17,909 nucleotides of DNA from assembly GCA_003024985.2 (NCBI GenBank), contig PXIH01S0003321.1. One strand, given 5' to 3'. Source of the DNA: Euperipatoides rowelli. Taxonomy: Eukaryota; Onychophora; Udeonychophora; Euonychophora; Peripatopsidae. Shown piece after piece: positions 1-10,216 of the stretch; the stretch's first letter is position 1; each line of letters begins with the position of its first letter. The notes under the pieces were generated by a model that saw only the letters and a program-made list of their open reading frames with translations, did not search any database and was not told the DNA's origin. The translations under genes and the position numbers were made by a program.

Positions 1-82
1 GTAAATATCAACTATGTTTACTATTCAAACTTAATTTTGTACATACTATGTTATTTAAAAGTCAGTGACAAACAAATAAAAG

Positions 83-100
83 CCTAACCTAACCTAACCT
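83..100. repeat. Short interstitial (CCTAA)n telomere-like run
   Basis: Three and a half perfect CCTAA units (TTAGG on the other strand). TTAGG is the usual telomere repeat of arthropods, so this is a weak taxonomic clue. The run is too short to be a telomere and could be chance or a trace of repair or retrotransposition. Confidence 0.6.
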
Positions 101-199
101 TTTTGATAAAGGTTCTTATAATTATTTTAAGTCAGGTTTGGACAAGTTTCTTTACGACCCTGAATTTATGTCCATGCCATTATTAAATTCTGGTTATTG

Positions 200-437
200 A
201 GTCAACAAAACTTATTTGCAGATGATCCAGATCTGTACAGGGTCTTTGATTGTTTTGTTATAGATATATTTATATTTTTTATGAAGATTTTTTTGCTTTT
301 GTGAAGACATTTGTTTTTGTTGCTATTTTCAGTGTGTTTTCTAATACTTAAATAATTGGCTTTGTAAATTTTTGTAATGGGTGAAAAGTCTTAATGACTT
401 ACACCTTGCTCTGTAAAATAAATAAATAAATAAATAG
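200..437 (+). mobile_element. 3' end of a non-LTR retrotransposon (LINE or SINE), 5' limit uncertain
   Basis: A T-rich stretch leads into a bulged hairpin at 380-405: stem GGTG/CACC, then AAGTC/GACTT, with loop TTAAT. About ten bases later there is a 3' tail of AAAT units at 415-435. A hairpin followed closely by a short simple-repeat tail is typical of the 3' ends of CR1/Jockey-like LINEs and the SINEs that use them. No reverse transcriptase coding is visible here, so the copy is either a 5'-truncated LINE or a SINE. The left limit is a guess. Confidence 0.5.
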
Positions 438-1110
438 TTTTGCTCTTTAAAATTAGGATAATCAAGGATTATTTACTTATTTTAGATTGTAACAAATATT
501 TTAGTCTTCAAACTAGAATGACTGTCAGCATTTTTTTTGTTGCCTTCATTGCAATCAACCGATATCTTGCAATGTTTTTTTTTCTCACAGTAGGCCTAAT
601 CTAAATATTTATAAATAAATGTACTTCATCATGAAAGTTTGATTAAAACAAATATGATTAAAACTTAATTTTAAAAATTAAATTTATTAAGGCACAGTAT
701 ACTTTTATAAACAATAGTCATATTGAATTTCAAATTCTAAATAAGTTCCAATTTTGATTAATATTCTAATAAAGTTTTCAACATCCACTCAAACAGGAAG
801 AACAGCACATTTTAGCGGTAGCCATGTATTTCAAGTTTCAAACTTCTGATTTTTTTTGGTAGTGTAAGGCTAGTTAAAAACTCAAAGCAATGTACATTGG
901 CTTATTTTATATATTTATGTTAAAACATAGATGTACTATTTGTAAAGAACAATTAATCAATAACTAAAATAAAACAATCACCTTTTCGTGAAAAATAACA
1001 TCCATCTTGCAGTAATTCCGCAGCAATAAAACAATTATATGACCATTGGTATATTAAATCCTAAGTAGAAGTATAATAATTAATTTTTTTTTTTTAACTA
1101 TAATCTGCAG
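438..1110. other. AT-rich intergenic sequence upstream of Hakai
   Basis: I see no gene, RNA or clear repeat structure here, only A/T homopolymers. The end of the stretch, a T run at about 1083-1095 followed by CTGCAG at 1105-1110, could be the 3' splice site of a 5'-UTR intron of the Hakai gene. A second possible acceptor, TTTCAG, ends at 1133. Confidence 0.4.
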
Positions 1111-1293
1111 TTTTTATTTAATTTTAAGTTTCAGTCAATATTAATATTTTTCATTTTTTGTTTTTTCCCAATATCAACGTTGAAATTTATTATATGCGGT
1201 ACACCTGTGAACGTTTGTATGATGGTATCCATTTGTAAGTAGCGTCGAATCTGATCAAAATAGATTGATGTAATTTGTAGCAAACGGACTATA

Positions 1294-3195
1294 ATGGAAG
1301 TGGATAAATTGGAATTAGATTCTGAAGAAGAAGTAAATGTTACTTCCCAGTCGCGAAATGTTCGCAAAAATATTCCACTTAAAAAGGATTCTTCTAAAAG
1401 CCGTGGTCGTCCACGTAAAACATCTCGAAATATTAAATTAAAGAAATCGACTTCAAAATTATTTATCCTCTCATCAGAAGCAGATGAAGACTTAAGAGAA
1501 CTTGAAAATGTGCATAAAAAATTAGAATCTTCTGGATTTAGTTTATCGGAAAAAGGGCCTCCAGAGCCCCTGCATCATAATCAAAAACTAAAATGGGATT
1601 ATAAGGTCAACTTAGTAGGAGAAAAAGTTGTTGATCCAAGAATTCATTCTTGTGAAAAATGTTCTCTTCCAATTCTTATTTATGGACGTATGATTCCATG
1701 TAAACATGTATTTTGTTTTGATTGTGCTAAAAAAACAGACAAACACTGCCCAAGGTGTAGTGAAAGCGTTCAACGAATTGAACAGTCAGCCTTGGGAACA
1801 GTTTTTATGTGTACGTATGGAGGCAGCCGACATGGGAGTGGTGGATGTAGAAGAACTTATTTATCTCAAAGAGATCTACAAGCACACATTAATCACCGTC
1901 ATCTTCGTTCTGCAGAAAATCAGAACTCTCAAAGTTCTGTAACTAAAATACTAGACTATGAGCCTCGAGTGCATAATCCTCCAGTAGAAAATATAGCTCC
2001 CAGACATCATCCTCCGCCAGACAACGTGATGTATCAACGACAGAATGAAGATATGCACCTCCATCAAAATCATCCAATGACTAAGGCACATAACTATATT
2101 TCTGCCATACCAGTTATGACAAATACGAGAACTAATTTAATAACTGTCCCAATTCAAGATGACACTGATTTTCCTCATCCAGAACGTCCCATGTATAAAC
2201 CACAGGCAAATCCACCAATGCAGCCACATTCACCTTCTCCTGTAAACTTTGGACCATCACAACCAGCACCTTGTAATCCTCATCCTGCACAACAGCATTG
2301 TCCACCACCAATGCAACCTCATATGCCAGTCAATGGGCCTCTTTCTATACCATCGTATAATACAGCAGCTCCCCCTATGAATCCAAACTATTCTGTTCCA
2401 CCCATGCAACCTGTAGTTCATGCACCACCATTAAATATAAGGCCACATGGGCCTATGATGCAACCTAACCAAGGAATGTATACAACAATGGCTCCTTCTC
2501 TTCATCCTGGTCCTTCTGGCCCTGGCTCTGCTCCGCCTCATCATGTGGGACCTGGTCATCCAGGGATGCAGCAGCAACCTCATCCTCACCCACAACCTCA
2601 TCCCCAGCCTCATCCGCAAAATCTTCCCCAGGCTCATCCACAAAATCATCCCCAGCCTCATTCACAAAACCATCCCCCAAATCATCCTCAGCCTCATCCG
2701 CAAAATCATCCCCAAGGACCTCATCCACAAAATCATCCCCAGGGACCCCATCCTCAAAATCATCCGCAAGTGCCTCATCCACAGGGGCCCCATCCGCAAA
2801 ATCATCCACCAGGCCCTCATCCACAAAATCATCCACCGGGACCTCATCCACAAAATCATCCTCAAGGGCCTCATCCACAAAATCATCCTCAGGGGCCTCA
2901 TCCACAAAACCATCCTCAACAGCACCCACAACCTCACCAAGCTCCACCAATTCGTTATGATACAGGTCCCATTCATATGAATCAAAGACATCCAAATTTT
3001 GAAGAACCTCATATGAATAGTCCACCCTACAGTCAGCCAAATAGTATAAGCCCTTGTGCACCTTGGACTCCTAATATGAATCAACCACCTCCACCTCAAA
3101 GGACCTTGCCTCCACCTACAAATAATCCTCCCATGGTAGCTCCAGCTCCTCATATTCCACCTGATAAGAATGTTTATAGGCCGTACTATCAGTAA
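1294..3195 (+). CDS. CBLL1: E3 ubiquitin-protein ligase Hakai (Cbl-like protein 1)
   Basis: Hakai is a RING-type E3 ligase. It is known to ubiquitinate tyrosine-phosphorylated E-cadherin and to be a stabilising subunit of the nuclear m6A writer accessory complex with WTAP, VIRMA and ZC3H13. The 633-residue protein has a basic, serine-rich N-terminus with an AT-hook-like core RGRPRK (37-42). It then has a C3HC4 RING (C120, C123, C136, H138, C141, C144, C152, C155) and an adjoining C2H2-type element (C173, C185, H198, H203) in the highly conserved [15 protein letters not shown] context, which together form the HYB phosphotyrosine-binding dimer module. A long Pro/His/Gln/Met-rich tail follows. 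The tail keeps two family landmarks, [10 protein letters not shown] and the C-terminal YRPYYQ. The start is supported by an in-frame TAG at 1261-1263, by A at -3 and by G at +4. It is longer than vertebrate CBLL1 (about 490 residues) mainly through an HPQ repeat expansion. The CDS is uninterrupted. Confidence 0.97.
   Translation: MEVDKLELDSEEEVNVTSQSRNVRKNIPLKKDSSKSRGRPRKTSRNIKLKKSTSKLFILSSEADEDLRELENVHKKLESSGFSLSEKGPPEPLHHNQKLKWDYKVNLVGEKVVDPRIHSCEKCSLPILIYGRMIPCKHVFCFDCAKKTDKHCPRCSESVQRIEQSALGTVFMCTYGGSRHGSGGCRRTYLSQRDLQAHINHRHLRSAENQNSQSSVTKILDYEPRVHNPPVENIAPRHHPPPDNVMYQRQNEDMHLHQNHPMTKAHNYISAIPVMTNTRTNLITVPIQDDTDFPHPERPMYKPQANPPMQPHSPSPVNFGPSQPAPCNPHPAQQHCPPPMQPHMPVNGPLSIPSYNTAAPPMNPNYSVPPMQPVVHAPPLNIRPHGPMMQPNQGMYTTMAPSLHPGPSGPGSAPPHHVGPGHPGMQQQPHPHPQPHPQPHPQNLPQAHPQNHPQPHSQNHPPNHPQPHPQNHPQGPHPQNHPQGPHPQNHPQVPHPQGPHPQNHPPGPHPQNHPPGPHPQNHPQGPHPQNHPQGPHPQNHPQQHPQPHQAPPIRYDTGPIHMNQRHPNFEEPHMNSPPYSQPNSISPCAPWTPNMNQPPPPQRTLPPPTNNPPMVAPAPHIPPDKNVYRPYYQ
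2716..2919 (+). repeat. 27-bp coding minisatellite in the Hakai tail
   Basis: Seven full 27-bp units encode GPHPQNHPQ or a one-residue variant. They begin at 2716, 2743, 2785, 2812, 2839, 2866 and 2893. A 15-bp partial unit (VPHPQ) lies at 2770-2784. Shorter HPQ/HPQP units precede the array from about 2578. Third-position differences (CCA/CCT/CCC/CCG, CAA/CAG) show that the units have diverged while staying in frame. Such tracts often vary in copy number and are probably intrinsically disordered. Confidence 0.93.
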
Positions 3196-3661
3196 TTTTT
3201 TTTTTTCAGTTTTGGACAATAATATATCTAAAATGTATAAAAAAAATTTTTAAGTTGCAGTGCTTATTTGCCATTTAGTTAAGTTTAATTTTTCCAATTG
3301 TTTATCACTGATTTCTAAATTATGTACAGTACGGTATATTAAAAAAAACTCAAAATTATAATTTAAAAAAATAGGCTACATTATTTAGTTTTTATATAGC
3401 CTATAGAGATATAACAAAAAAAAGAAATCAGTAATTTTGTATAGTTTTTTTTTTCAATCCAAATTTATTTTAAAACAATACTTTTAAATACCGTATATAC
3501 ATGTATACTGAATATATATTTGTAGTGTTAAATTGGGTTAGTATTTTTATGTTATATAGTAAATTTCTTGTTTAAATACTGTTCATCGTAAGGGTTGATA
3601 AAATAAGCTTATATAGCCTACTGTATATTAAGTTGGATAGCAAACTTAAAAAAAAAATGAT

Positions 3662-3667
3662 AATAAA
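3662..3667 (+). terminator. Candidate AATAAA polyadenylation signal for Hakai
   Basis: A canonical AATAAA about 465 nt after the stop codon and just upstream of the hAT-like element. In such AT-rich sequence the hexamer also occurs by chance, so it is only the best visible candidate. It would make 3196 to about 3690 the 3' UTR. Confidence 0.4.
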
Positions 3668-3734
3668 ACATGAAATTTCTTATTTTATGTAGTTATTCTC
3701 TTTCTATGGCTTGAAAATAGAAAAGGCAAATTTA

Positions 3735-4405
3735 TAGTGTTGGGATAGTTCCAGTTAAAAAGGAACTAGTTCCAGTTCCTTTCAAAAAATAGAAACTAGT
3801 TCCTGTTTTGAAAAAGAAACTAGTTACAATTACTTTTTCGTTCCTTTACCAGATAAAAAAAATAGACAAAAAAAGATTATATTAGTGCTTAGCTCACCCT
3901 AGAAGTGTTTATTGTACACAGAATTAAAACATTCAACTTTTTTTTGTTTTTATTGAAAGGTTTTACTTTTTGCCTTTTCTGTAGTCAGGAAAAAAAAGAT
4001 TTAAATGAAAATTTGTAAATGCACAGACTATTTAGTTTTAATTTCACATTCATGACTTAATGACTTAAATGTAATAAATTACTTTTAAAAGTAATAAAAA
4101 GGAATTTATGATTTTCAGGTTATTTTAAACATTGATTTTAAAAAAAAGAAATTGGATTTAAAGTACAAGAAATAAAAGATTTATAATTAGATTTTAATTA
4201 CCAGTGTTAAGAAATGATATTTAAATATTTTTCTGTTTAAACTAAATTATTTTGTAGAAATAAAAAAGAACGACCATTATTTTCAAAATAAAAGTAACTA
4301 CTGTATATTCTGGCGTTCGTTTCTATTTTTTAAAAATGAACAAGTTCCTGGCTTGTTCCTTGAAAAAGAAACACGTTCTTTTAAATTAGTTCCTACTCAT
4401 CAGTG
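3735..4405. mobile_element. Non-autonomous hAT-like element (MITE)
   Basis: The left end reads TAGTGTTGGGATAGTTCC. The right end, read inward on the other strand, is CACTGATGAGTAGGAAC. Both resemble the CAGTGNTGGG-type termini of hAT transposons. Both ends carry several copies of (A)GTTCC and GGAAC words, including a perfect 12-bp palindrome GGAACTAGTTCC at 3762-3773. An 18-bp perfect palindrome built on ATTACTTTT lies at 4078-4095. I see no transposase reading frame and no exact 8-bp target duplication, so the copy is old and the ends could be off by a few bases. Confidence 0.6.
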
Positions 4406-4413
4406 TATATATA

Positions 4414-4797
4414 CAGTACACACCAGAGCCTCGATTTGAGTTGTTTTGTCATTGAATCGTTTGTAATAGCTTAGAAAAGTAATTTTACCAAAAAAAAAAA
4501 TTGTGCCAAGTGTCAATTTAAAATAACTATTAAAATCAACTTTATCATTAAGATTATTAACAAATAAACAACGCTTAGATTTTTTTTTTTTTTTTTACAG
4601 CCATAAAAATGTGCAAAAGGAAAAGTTTAAAAATTTGTTTCTTCTATACAGTAAAAAATAAAGATACTTTATGTTGTACAGGAACCTATCTTGCATTTCA
4701 ATGTATTCCTATGGAAAGTTAATACTCGATTTGAATCGTTTTGATTTGCAATTTTAGACACCAAACTTCAACTCAAATAGAGGTTCTGGTCAGTCTA
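4414..4797. mobile_element. Tigger/pogo-like MITE with inverted ends
   Basis: Inverted terminal sequences at 4423-4443 (CCAGAGCCTCGATTTGAGTT...) and 4769-4789 match at 19 of 21 positions. The element probably starts at the CAGTAC beside a TA at 4412-4413, as expected for the Tc1/mariner-pogo superfamily. Inside, an ATG at 4609 opens a short basic peptide (MCKRKSLK), resembling the N-terminus of Tigger transposases. The same block recurs on the minus strand near 10202. A further end-like copy, CTCGATTTGAATCGTTTTG, is at about 4726-4744. The outer limits are approximate, and no functional transposase remains. Confidence 0.65.
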
Positions 4798-6128
4798 CAT
4801 ATTTTTAAAGTAAAACAATTTTTATTAAATTTGTTCTGTAACTTATGTAGTTTGGTCCTAATGTTAAACTTTTCTATTAGGCACTACATAAAAATTTAAA
4901 TGTAATTTTTTTTTTTTTTTTTTAAATCACATTTAGGCTACCTGTTAGTGTTGGTTTGAGAAGTTGAATAAATCGGACAGGCTTCATTCCCAACTAATAA
5001 ACTGTATTTAAATTAAGAATATCCAACAATTAACTTTTAAAAGATGGAACTTAGGTTGAAAATCACTGAAAATAATTATGGATTTAAATGCAAATTGAAA
5101 ATAATTTTGGTCCATTTTTTTTCATTAATGTATGGCATTGAAAATTCATTTTAAAAGTAAGCCTCCAGTAGGGCATAATTATTGGGAATCTAATTTTAGT
5201 ACAAATTACTTTTCTAAATCTCCGATTAAGAAGTCATAAATTCTGGAAATGTTTTCATACTATTTGAAACTTTGGATTTCCATTTCTCAAACCGTACTAT
5301 TTACTGGTGGAAATTTTGTGATAAAATTTATGGGACTCATTTATTGGTTTTATGTTAGTATTTTAAGATTGTGTGATTGCATAAATTTTTGTTGCATTTC
5401 GGTTTAGATTTTGGAAATAATACCCTTGTTCTCATCATTATATACTACTTTTTTTTTCCAATTGAATAGACATTTCCATAAGAAAATGAGAAGTACTCTA
5501 AGATTCTCAATTTTTTTAATAATATGCTAATTCAAATCAGCCCATAAAATCATTTTTTTTGCATCAAAACCATTGAGTGAATAAAAACTAAATAGAAGCT
5601 GTGAGCATTATTTTTGTAATTAGAAATACAGTAGTAACATTTTTTTTTTTTTTTACTCTTTAGGCTATTCTAAATAATAGTCAAAATGGAAACAAATTAA
5701 TATTTTTAGTGGTTAAATTTGTATATAAAATTATTTGATAGCATTTTAGAATATCACATTTTATCAAATTATTATGTTTCATTTAAATTCCTGGCTAAAC
5801 TTAATTTTAAACTCTGGGCCAATTATACCATTCTAGAAAAAAAAATTATCTAAATTTCTACACGCTCAAAAAATTATTATATTGGGAAAAGTAGCTAATA
5901 TTTGTCCAATTTTTAAAGTTTGCAATCAATGAAAATATCACTTTTCTCTTCAAAGATAATTTTTAAAAAATGCACCCAAAAAAAAAAAAAAAACATCCAT
6001 CTTTAAAAATAAGAGCTGAATTGAACCAGTGATTATATTTTACAGAAAAGCGGTCCGACTATCATATAAAAACTCCATAACATTTCCTAAAATTAAAAGA
6101 AGTTTTAAAATAGAAAAAGAAATCTACT
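4798..6128. other. AT-rich intergenic sequence
   Basis: I see no gene in this stretch. Several long poly-T or poly-A tracts occur (for example about 4906-4923, 5640-5654 and 5979-5994). The short open frames I noticed have no recognisable motif. Confidence 0.5.
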
Positions 6129-6400
6129 CTTATACAGGGTGTCCACTGGGCAACTTTATTTCTTGCTCGGCCACTTATTGGCTACTTATCTGCTGTAAAG
6201 CCTCTTTTTTTTTACTTCTTTAGAAACTTAATTTCTTCGCTTTTTGAAATCTCCACCATTATCTCCTAAATTTGTTTGCAGTGTCAGACTGGCTAGATAA
6301 TCAGGTGTAAAATTCTCTGGAGCCAACTTTCATTTGAGTCCAAAATAGTGTTTATTCTTATTTTTGGAGGTTTAGGAGATTATATGGAGGCTATGAAAAA
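6129..6400. repeat. Degenerate inverted-repeat segment, possible mariner-type remnant
   Basis: TACAGGGTGTCC at 6133-6144 looks like the terminus of some mariner-like elements. Downstream, CTCCACCATTATCTCCTAAA (6251-6270) is an imperfect inverted copy of 6371-6389. I see no transposase and no second matching end for the first motif, so this is a weak call. Confidence 0.25.
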
Positions 6401-6682
6401 TTAGACGTTTACAAAGGTGAAGTTGTGACATTTGTTTGTGTTAGAAAAGCCAATGAATGATTATTTTATTGAAAATAGAATGTATAATATATATAATGTG
6501 CATACAAATAAAAGCTTTTATCCCTTGCAAATCAACCATAAAAAAAATGGGAGGAAACATCATTCAAACAAAACAAAGTGTTTATCATATACAATTCTAT
6601 GTACATTATGTAGGATAAGAGATGTTTAACATTTTAAAACTTAATATAGGTTAGAATAACCAAAAAAATAATTTAAAAAAAG

Positions 6683-6787
6683 AAAGGCATATCTACAAAA
6701 AAAATATTAGAAGAATTTGGCATTGGCAAATGTAACATTATTACAGACTGGAAAAGAAATCGTATCAATATTAAAGCCTATGTTTGA
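6683..6787 (+). pseudogene. Tigger/CENP-B-type transposase helix-turn-helix remnant
   Basis: One frame reads ILEEFGIGKCNIITDWKRNR and runs on to a TGA at 6785-6787. This is the recognition-helix pattern of the pogo/Tigger and CENP-B DNA-binding domain (a helix ending EFGVGKSTISDIKKNR in typical members). The preceding codons are interrupted by stops and what follows is not open, so it is a short dead fragment. It may be from the same family as the inverted-end elements at 4.4 and 10.1 kb. The identification rests on motif recall. Confidence 0.55.
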
Positions 6788-7039
6788 AAAAAAAGGCAGC
6801 AAACCTAAATAAGACAAACTTCCAAACAGAATAGAATATCGTAATTTACAACAATATATCAAAATTATACTATTAGCAATCGATATATATCCAAATCTAA
6901 TAAAAAGGATTAACAAAAAGACAAATCAGTTTTAAATTCATATCACAATTTCTATGGTAATCTATAGATCCAATTTTAGTCAAACAAGCTGACCAATTAA
7001 CTAATTAGTAGGTTTATCATTAAAATAAATGACAAAATT

Positions 7040-7913
7040 CAATGGCAGAGTGATTATAGAAAATATCTTTTCTTATTGTATTCGATCAAAATTGTTAAAT
7101 TGACAAATAACCAGTCTTGCACTTGCGTAAAAGTATTAAATATGTCAACTTTTAAAAATCGAAGAGATTCATACAGATTTGGTCATAACCATTGATAGCA
7201 GAATGACCTTTTTCAATCATGCAACATCTATTGCAAATAAAATGATTAGCGCAAATATATAAATGTGCCAATATTTGAAATTATTTACTGTACTTACGTA
7301 CAACCAATATTTGAATATTGTTCAACTGCAACTTACATACTAAATAAGCAAGATAACTTATGCTAAAAATATAAAAAACTTTTAGACATATCACAAAATC
7401 GTTTTTTATGTCTTATGACAAAGATTGAACAAATCTATTTTATTTCAACTCTGTACCAATGTACGGTATGGTTTATTTAGATATAATTTTCATATTCAAA
7501 GAAATTTTAAATAACAATAATGTATTTTTGTTTTGTGTAATCATCAAAAATCAAGAAAACATGATTTTATTGTTAAAATCAATTCTAAAGAATTCGCAGA
7601 GAAAAATTCATAGTAAATAGAAGTATAAATGTATGAAACTCTTTGTCCAAGATCTGCTTTGAGATATTAACAATTATTTCAAGACAGTGTTTTCTGCATT
7701 TGAAATCCAACATCAAGTTTACTGTTCTTAAATGTGGGTTGATTTGTAAATTGTTTTTGTTATCTCAATTGGTATTTGTATTATGTCATAATATGTAAAA
7801 AAAATTTACTCATCGATATGTTATTATTGTGCATGTTGTGTTTGAGGTTTTGTAATATCTTTTGATGTTTCCCAATCCCAGGATTGGCTATTGATAAATA
7901 AATATGAAAATAT
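7040..7913 (+). mobile_element. Decayed LINE: end of reverse transcriptase and 3' tail
   Basis: Broken frames retain the ordered landmarks of the C-terminal part of a Jockey/CR1-like reverse transcriptase. From 7176 the frame reads DLVITIDSRMTFFNH (family pattern DLGVxIDSxLxFxxH). From about 7274, after a frameshift, PIFEIIYCTYVQPIFEYC matches the LYKxLVRPxLEYC pattern. Then LLDISQNRFLCLMT matches the IExIQxRFLRLMT pattern. Several stops and frameshifts make it inactive. The 3' end has a perfect 7-bp stem hairpin at 7872-7887 (CCAATCC/GGATTGG) just before a short TAAA-type tail (about 7894-7905). The 5' limit is uncertain. Confidence 0.65.
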
Positions 7914-8890
7914 TTAATATTAAAAGCTGAAAAATTACAAGCTATTAAAATCTTTAAAGGTCAAATGTAACAGATTTTTTTTTATTATTGATTTTCAAAG
8001 ATTTTTACTAAAAAAAAATATCCAACAGAAAAAAAAATTAAATAAAAAAATTAATTTTTAATTACATTTTTAAAATAATTGTCTTTAGCTCATCCCCCTT
8101 AAAACAACGTCTACTGTACACACTAGGGGGTACTAGGGGAGACATTTGGTTACGTCAGTGTTGAGAAACGAATAGCTTGCTAGCTGCTATACTAAACTGG
8201 AATATTTGCTATCTTCGCCAACTAAAGGCTGGAAATCTTATGGACTAAGTGCTTAAATAATTGTAAAAAATCATAATCAAATCTATCCTTTGAGCTATTA
8301 TGATCCAATTTGCTTTTAAAAAAACCCAAAATGACCTTTACTACAAACAGAACATACTTCTATTTACATAAATCAATATGAAGAAAACAGCTGTTGGTAA
8401 CAGTTTTGTCATCAAATTAATCTCGGAACCTCCAAAAAAATTGAAAGCTTCCTTTTGTAATCTCAGACTAAGGATAGGAATAGTCTTAATTTTATCTTTA
8501 AATAACTTTTTTTATGCATTTTAAATTTTTTTTTCCAGTATAATTTTTTTTTTTTTTAGTAATTATCTTTGTCAACAAATAATTTAAAAAATCCATTACC
8601 TTTAAGCATATGCTTTTTATTTGTATGTATGAATCATGAATGATAAACATAACTTTTAAATCAACATCTGCTTGAACATTTTTAACTCAATATTTCATCC
8701 AAATAATCATAATTAAAATAAAAAAATGTCAATATATATTTAAACATTTGATATCCTCCTTTAGAAGTTGAAAAATATAATAACTTTTACTAAAATCTTT
8801 TTTTTTGTATCGTTAAATGATAAATTATATTAATTTTTGAACCTACAGTATATCTTCAGCTTGTAATATGAACAAATGTGTTATTCAATG
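7914..8890. other. AT-rich intergenic sequence
   Basis: No gene seen. The section 8088-8230 is less AT-rich, contains a CTAGGGGGTACTAGGGG near-direct repeat, and shares short words (TTAGCTCA-CCC and TACTGTACACA) with the interior of the hAT-like element near 3890. It may be another old repeat fragment, but the resemblance is short. Confidence 0.4.
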
Positions 8891-9030
8891 CATAGGTGCC
8901 AACTTTGTTTCTTCTACATGGGGGCACATTGTGGTGGGGGGGGGGGGTCCACTTAGGCCCCCACAGGGTCAAGGATCAAAGCCCAGGGAGGGGGGTCTGG
9001 AGGCCTATGCCCCAGAAGCTTTTGATATTT
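8891..9030. repeat. G-rich dispersed repeat fragment, unclassified
   Basis: This stretch stands out sharply from its AT-rich surroundings, with runs of GGGGG, a 13-G run beginning near 8935, GGGAGGGGGG near 8985 and the complementary CCCCCA. TGGGGGC and GCCCCCA form short inverted arms. The opening ATAGGTGCCAACTTT followed by a G-rich core resembles dispersed repeats I have seen in invertebrate genomes, but I cannot name the family. Several G runs on one strand could fold as a G-quadruplex. Confidence 0.45.
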
Positions 9031-9596
9031 AGCAAAATAAGAGACCTTAGAAATCATTAAAATTATAGTATTTTTAAAAAAAAACAGTCTGAATTATAAT
9101 CAAATTTATTTTGAATGTAGAAAATTCAAATTAAATAGACTTACTATAAATTTATTCAATAATTTAAATGATTATTTACTATATTTTAAACTAAGTTATT
9201 ATACTGTAAGTTCAGTAGTAAAGCAGAAGGTACTTACAGATTATAAAAAAAAATCACATTTTATTGCTTTAGAGGTATCTTTTTTTAAAAAAAAACCCAA
9301 TGTAAATTTTATTGAATATAAAAAAACAAATATACTGTACGGTACATCATATTTTAACATTAACATTTCTTATGGAAAGAGATATCTAATTTTGTTTTGC
9401 TTTTAACAAGGAACTCGTATTTATTGTTTATTTAAATTCTCATCACTTTTAAAAATTGTTTTTAGTTGTTTATAAATAAATGTGTTAGAAGTGTTATAAT
9501 CAGGTTATTTAAATATGCATAATAACGCAACGGGAATTTTAATGTGTACGTACAGTATATAATGTATAAGTTTATACATTTATTTAATTATATACA
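9031..9596. other. AT-rich intergenic sequence with a short palindrome
   Basis: No gene seen. A perfect hairpin with 9-bp arms (AATGTATAA, loop GT, TTATACATT) lies at 9561-9580, beside the AT microsatellite. Confidence 0.45.
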
Positions 9597-9648
9597 CACT
9601 ATATATATATATATGTAGGCTATATATATCTATATATATATATATATT
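9597..9648. repeat. (AT)n microsatellite, interrupted
   Basis: Two AT runs separated by GTAGGC and interrupted once by TC. This is a simple repeat with no coding meaning. Confidence 0.9.
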
Positions 9649-10098
9649 GTATTTTGCAAACTAGGCAAGTGCCTATTTTGCCTATAGTGAAATACGGCAC
9701 TGAGTATATTGGTAAGGTTTGATACATTTCAACCACTCATCCTAGTGCAATGTTTGAATTACTTGAAAGTCCTGCTAAAGTAGATCATACTGAAGCTATT
9801 TTGAACTCCCATGACTTTTCGTGTCGTGGGGATGAATTTTTCAAAATTTAAGGTAAAAAGAGCTACAAGATTTGCTGATCATCTGTATAGCAAATTCAGG
9901 AGCTCCAATTTCTCCAGAAACAGCCTGATATACAATTTTTAATTTATATGTTGCACCTGGGTGTCCTCTTTCAAAACTAATAATCATTACTTTAACAATT
10001 TTGTTGAAATTTTGAAAATTAAAATTTTAAAATTACATTTACAACCTAGTAAATTTTAATTTGAACTGAAAACTTTCTCGAGTAGTTTTAGCAATACA
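9649..10098. other. Moderately complex intergenic sequence, no gene recognised
   Basis: An imperfect stem-loop at about 9649-9696 (outer arms GTATTT and AAATAC, inner arms ACTAGGCAA and TTGCCTATAGT) may be the end of an old repeat. The part from 9700 to 10000 is less AT-rich than its surroundings, but all frames are interrupted and I recognise no protein motif. It may be an unrecognised decayed repeat. Confidence 0.35.
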
Positions 10099-10216
10099 CA
10101 AGAGCCTCGATTTGAGTTGTAGTATACCTGTATGTGTATAGTGATACAGTATTTTTTTACAGTCCTCTATAAAATAAAACAAACTTTTCCTTTTCCAGAC
10201 ATTTTTATGGCTGCAA
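10099..10216 (-). mobile_element. Tigger/pogo-like element fragment, one end only
   Basis: The end sequence at 10099-10119 matches the left end of the 4.4-kb element at 20 of 21 positions. On the minus strand an ATG at 10202-10200, preceded by the shared GCAGCCATAAAA block, opens a short basic peptide (MSGKGKV) before a stop. The partner inverted end is not found further right, so this is a truncated or deleted copy. Confidence 0.6.

Noticed and set aside
83-100. A true telomere or chromosome end
   Set aside because: There are only about three and a half units, followed by ordinary sequence and genes.
2465-3061. 198-codon acidic minus-strand frame with repeated DDFVDE, plus other long frames over the same stretch
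   Set aside because: They are mirror readings of the 27-bp HPQ minisatellite in Hakai. A codon-periodic repeat keeps several frames open, and there is no independent coding evidence.
6707-6916. 69-codon minus-strand frame
   Set aside because: It overlaps the Tigger helix-turn-helix remnant on the opposite strand. Its hydrophobic text reflects AT-rich composition.
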